A DNA stretch of 7,353 nt from assembly GCA_030673355.1 (NCBI GenBank), contig DAOVJF010000121.1:1-7353 (forward strand), given 5' to 3'. The notes beneath the pieces were generated by a model. The model worked only from the letters and a program-made list of their open reading frames with translations, was not told where the DNA came from and did not search any database. The position numbers and the translations under genes are program-made. The stretch comes from Planctomycetota bacterium. GTDB taxonomy: Bacteria; JAJVIF01; JAPKYR01. Below are positions 5,976-7,353 of this stretch, piece by piece (position 1 is the first letter of the stretch; the number at the start of each line of letters is the position of its first letter).

Positions 5976-5985
5976 AGTATAGCAA
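5976..5985 (-). promoter_or_regulatory. Extended -10 promoter of smpB
   Basis: The minus strand reads TTGCTATACT, containing the extended -10 form TGnTATAAT with one mismatch in the hexamer. No good -35 is found at 16-18 bases. The predicted leader is about 34 nt before the GTG. Confidence 0.5.
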
Positions 5986-6021
5986 TCCTGCCCGAATTCT
6001 GCATCGGAACCCCCCTCGCTC

Positions 6022-6030
6022 TGGTATACT
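6022..6030 (+). promoter_or_regulatory. Extended -10 promoter of the GlcD-type gene
   Basis: TGGTATACT is an extended -10 element 12 bases before the ATG at 6043. No recognisable -35 lies at the proper distance. The expected start near 6037 leaves a leader of about six bases with no Shine-Dalgarno, so the mRNA would be nearly leaderless. It is divergent from the smpB promoter about 40 bases away. Confidence 0.5.
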
Positions 6031-6042
6031 TCGACAACGAAA

Positions 6043-7353
6043 ATGTTTACGAAAGTTGATAAATCTCATCTTGATAAGCTGCGTTCGATTGTCGGCGATG
6101 AATACGTGTTAACCGAGCCGGAATTTCTGGAACTTGCGTCATCGGATGAAACCGAGGACCTGTGTTACCCCCCGGAGGTTGTTGTCCGTCCACGGACAGC
6201 GCAGGAGATCGGCGAAATTATGAAACTCGCGAACGAGGAGAAAATTCCGGTTACCCCCAGAGGTGGAGGCACAGGACTGTCTGGTGGATGCCTTCCTATC
6301 CATGGTGGGATCGTGATCTACATGGACCGGTTCCAGGAAATTCCTGAGATCGATGAGGAGAACCTTTTCGCGACAGTCGAAGCCGGGGTGATTACCGAAA
6401 CATTCCAGGACGAGGTTGAAAAGGTGGGGCTATTTTACCCGGTCGATCCGGCAAGCAGGGGAACATGCTTTATCGGCGGTAATATCGCGGAAAATGCAGG
6501 TGGACCGAGAGCCGTTAAATACGGGGTCACAAAGGACTGGGTGTATGGCCTTGAGGTGGTTCTTCCAACCGGGGAAATCATCAATCCCGGCGGGAAACTA
6601 CTGAAAAACGTGTCCGGATACAATCTCACCCAGCTTTTTATCGGGAGTGAAGGGACACTGGGGATTGTCACAAAGGCAACTGTCAAATTAATTGCGAAAC
6701 CGAAATTCACCGCGGTGCTTCTGGCTGCATTCGACGATCCTTTCAAGGCATGCAAGGCTGTCCCGGCACTGTTTCATGCGGGGATCGTTCCATCGGCATG
6801 CGAATTTATCGAAGGCGATGTCATGCGGATGGCTGCTGAGCATCTCGAAAAAAATATTCCCAACTCCGATGCCGCCGCACAGTTGATGATCGAAATCGAT
6901 GGCAATGATGAGGCGCGGCTGTACAAGGAGATCGAAAAAGCAGGGACGATCTGTGATGAGGGCGGTGCTATTGATGTCATCCTAGCCGAGTCGGGCCTGA
7001 GGGTAAACGAAATCTGGGACGTCAGGAGAGCCGCGGGAGAGGCGGTAAAGGCGCATTCTGTGTATAAGGAAGAAGATACCGTCGTGCCGCGCGCGAAACT
7101 TCCCGATCTATACGTGGGCGTGAAAGAAATCTGTGAAAGGCACGGGGTTATGAGCGCATGTTACGGCCACGCCGGCGATGGTAATCTCCATGTTAATTTA
7201 CTGAAAGATACGATGTCGGACGAAGATTGGAACAATTTACTCCCGGATACGATAACTGAGATTTTTAAATTCTGTATTTCGCTTGGAGGGTCGATTTCCG
7301 GTGAGCATGGGATTGGATATACGCAGAAATCATATTTACCAATGGCACTTTCA
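6043..7353 (+). CDS. GlcD-type FAD-linked oxidase (glycolate oxidase / D-lactate dehydrogenase), 3' partial
   Basis: The frame is open from ATG 6043 to the window edge, 437 codons without a stop; judging by the family, only some tens of residues are missing. The enzyme oxidises a D-2-hydroxy acid using FAD. The N-terminal FAD-binding (PCMH-type) domain spans about 38-220: PPEVVVRPRTAQEIGEIMKL, the pyrophosphate loop TPRGGGTGLSGG (71-82), FIGGNIAENAGGPRAVKYG (143-161), LKNVSGYNLTQLFIGSEGTLG (187-207). The C-terminal FAD-oxidase domain has VRRAAGEA (327-334), the metal/substrate motif YGHAGDGNLHVN (374-385) and SGEHGIG (419-425). The substrate cannot be told from sequence: glycolate and D-lactate enzymes share these motifs. 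A GlcE- or GlcF-like Fe-S subunit may follow beyond the window. No Shine-Dalgarno precedes the ATG. No frameshift is seen. Confidence 0.93.
   Translation, partial: MFTKVDKSHLDKLRSIVGDEYVLTEPEFLELASSDETEDLCYPPEVVVRPRTAQEIGEIMKLANEEKIPVTPRGGGTGLSGGCLPIHGGIVIYMDRFQEIPEIDEENLFATVEAGVITETFQDEVEKVGLFYPVDPASRGTCFIGGNIAENAGGPRAVKYGVTKDWVYGLEVVLPTGEIINPGGKLLKNVSGYNLTQLFIGSEGTLGIVTKATVKLIAKPKFTAVLLAAFDDPFKACKAVPALFHAGIVPSACEFIEGDVMRMAAEHLEKNIPNSDAAAQLMIEIDGNDEARLYKEIEKAGTICDEGGAIDVILAESGLRVNEIWDVRRAAGEAVKAHSVYKEEDTVVPRAKLPDLYVGVKEICERHGVMSACYGHAGDGNLHVNLLKDTMSDEDWNNLLPDTITEIFKFCISLGGSISGEHGIGYTQKSYLPMALS

Noticed and set aside
5936..6042. tmRNA (ssrA) gene near smpB
   Set aside because: The spacer is too short, and no tRNA-like ends or tag-coding frame is seen.
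6435..6755. Minus-strand open frame inside the GlcD-type gene
   Set aside because: It lies opposite the FAD-binding loop and GSEGTLG region of a long, well-supported gene.

Overview
The window is a piece of bacterial chromosome. It carries smpB (trans-translation) and a bacterial-type asparaginyl-tRNA synthetase, and its promoters look sigma70-like. A LolA-like domain at the left edge suggests a cell with an outer membrane. I cannot name a genus. Non-ATG starts are common: TTG for the HD-domain gene, GTG for its partner and GTG for smpB. A poorly sampled diderm phylum is possible, but that is inference.

Layout from left to right: (1) 1-780, plus strand, the 3' part of a gene for an unusual protein with a lipoprotein-sorting (LolA-like) region followed by a FliL-like region. 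(2) 834-2761, minus strand, an AT-rich two-gene unit: an HD-domain nucleotide phosphohydrolase (YwfO/SAMHD1-like) and a YwgA-like protein with a 4-nt GTGA start/stop overlap. Its promoter is full of repeats. (3) 2853-4244, minus strand, asnS with its own promoter and Shine-Dalgarno. (4) 4323-5439, minus strand, a second AT-rich two-gene unit: a winged-helix minimal nucleotidyltransferase with a GSx10DxD active site and a HEPN-fold protein, overlapping by 47 nt. Together they look like an MNT/HEPN toxin-antitoxin module. (5) 5453-5935, minus strand, smpB. (6) From 6043 past the right edge, plus strand and divergent from smpB, a GlcD-type FAD-linked oxidase (glycolate oxidase or D-lactate dehydrogenase) cut off near its C-terminus.

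The window thus alternates GC-richer housekeeping genes (asnS, smpB, glcD) with two AT-richer, compact, translationally coupled gene pairs, each headed by a strong promoter. The nucleotidyltransferase promoter is a perfect TTGACA-N17-TATAAT. Its -35 overlaps the smpB stop codon, and it lies in a 21-bp-period direct repeat that also duplicates the start-codon region. The HD promoter carries a tandem heptamer and nested inverted repeats. For three genes (HD, nucleotidyltransferase, glcD) the predicted transcription start lies within about 10 nt of the start codon, suggesting leaderless or near-leaderless mRNAs.

No tRNA, rRNA, tmRNA, CRISPR array or insertion sequence is visible, and no gene-free stretch exceeds 300 bases. 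The best candidates for an under-described system are the HD/YwgA pair and the MNT/HEPN pair on either side of asnS. The most unusual single protein is the LolA-FliL fusion.
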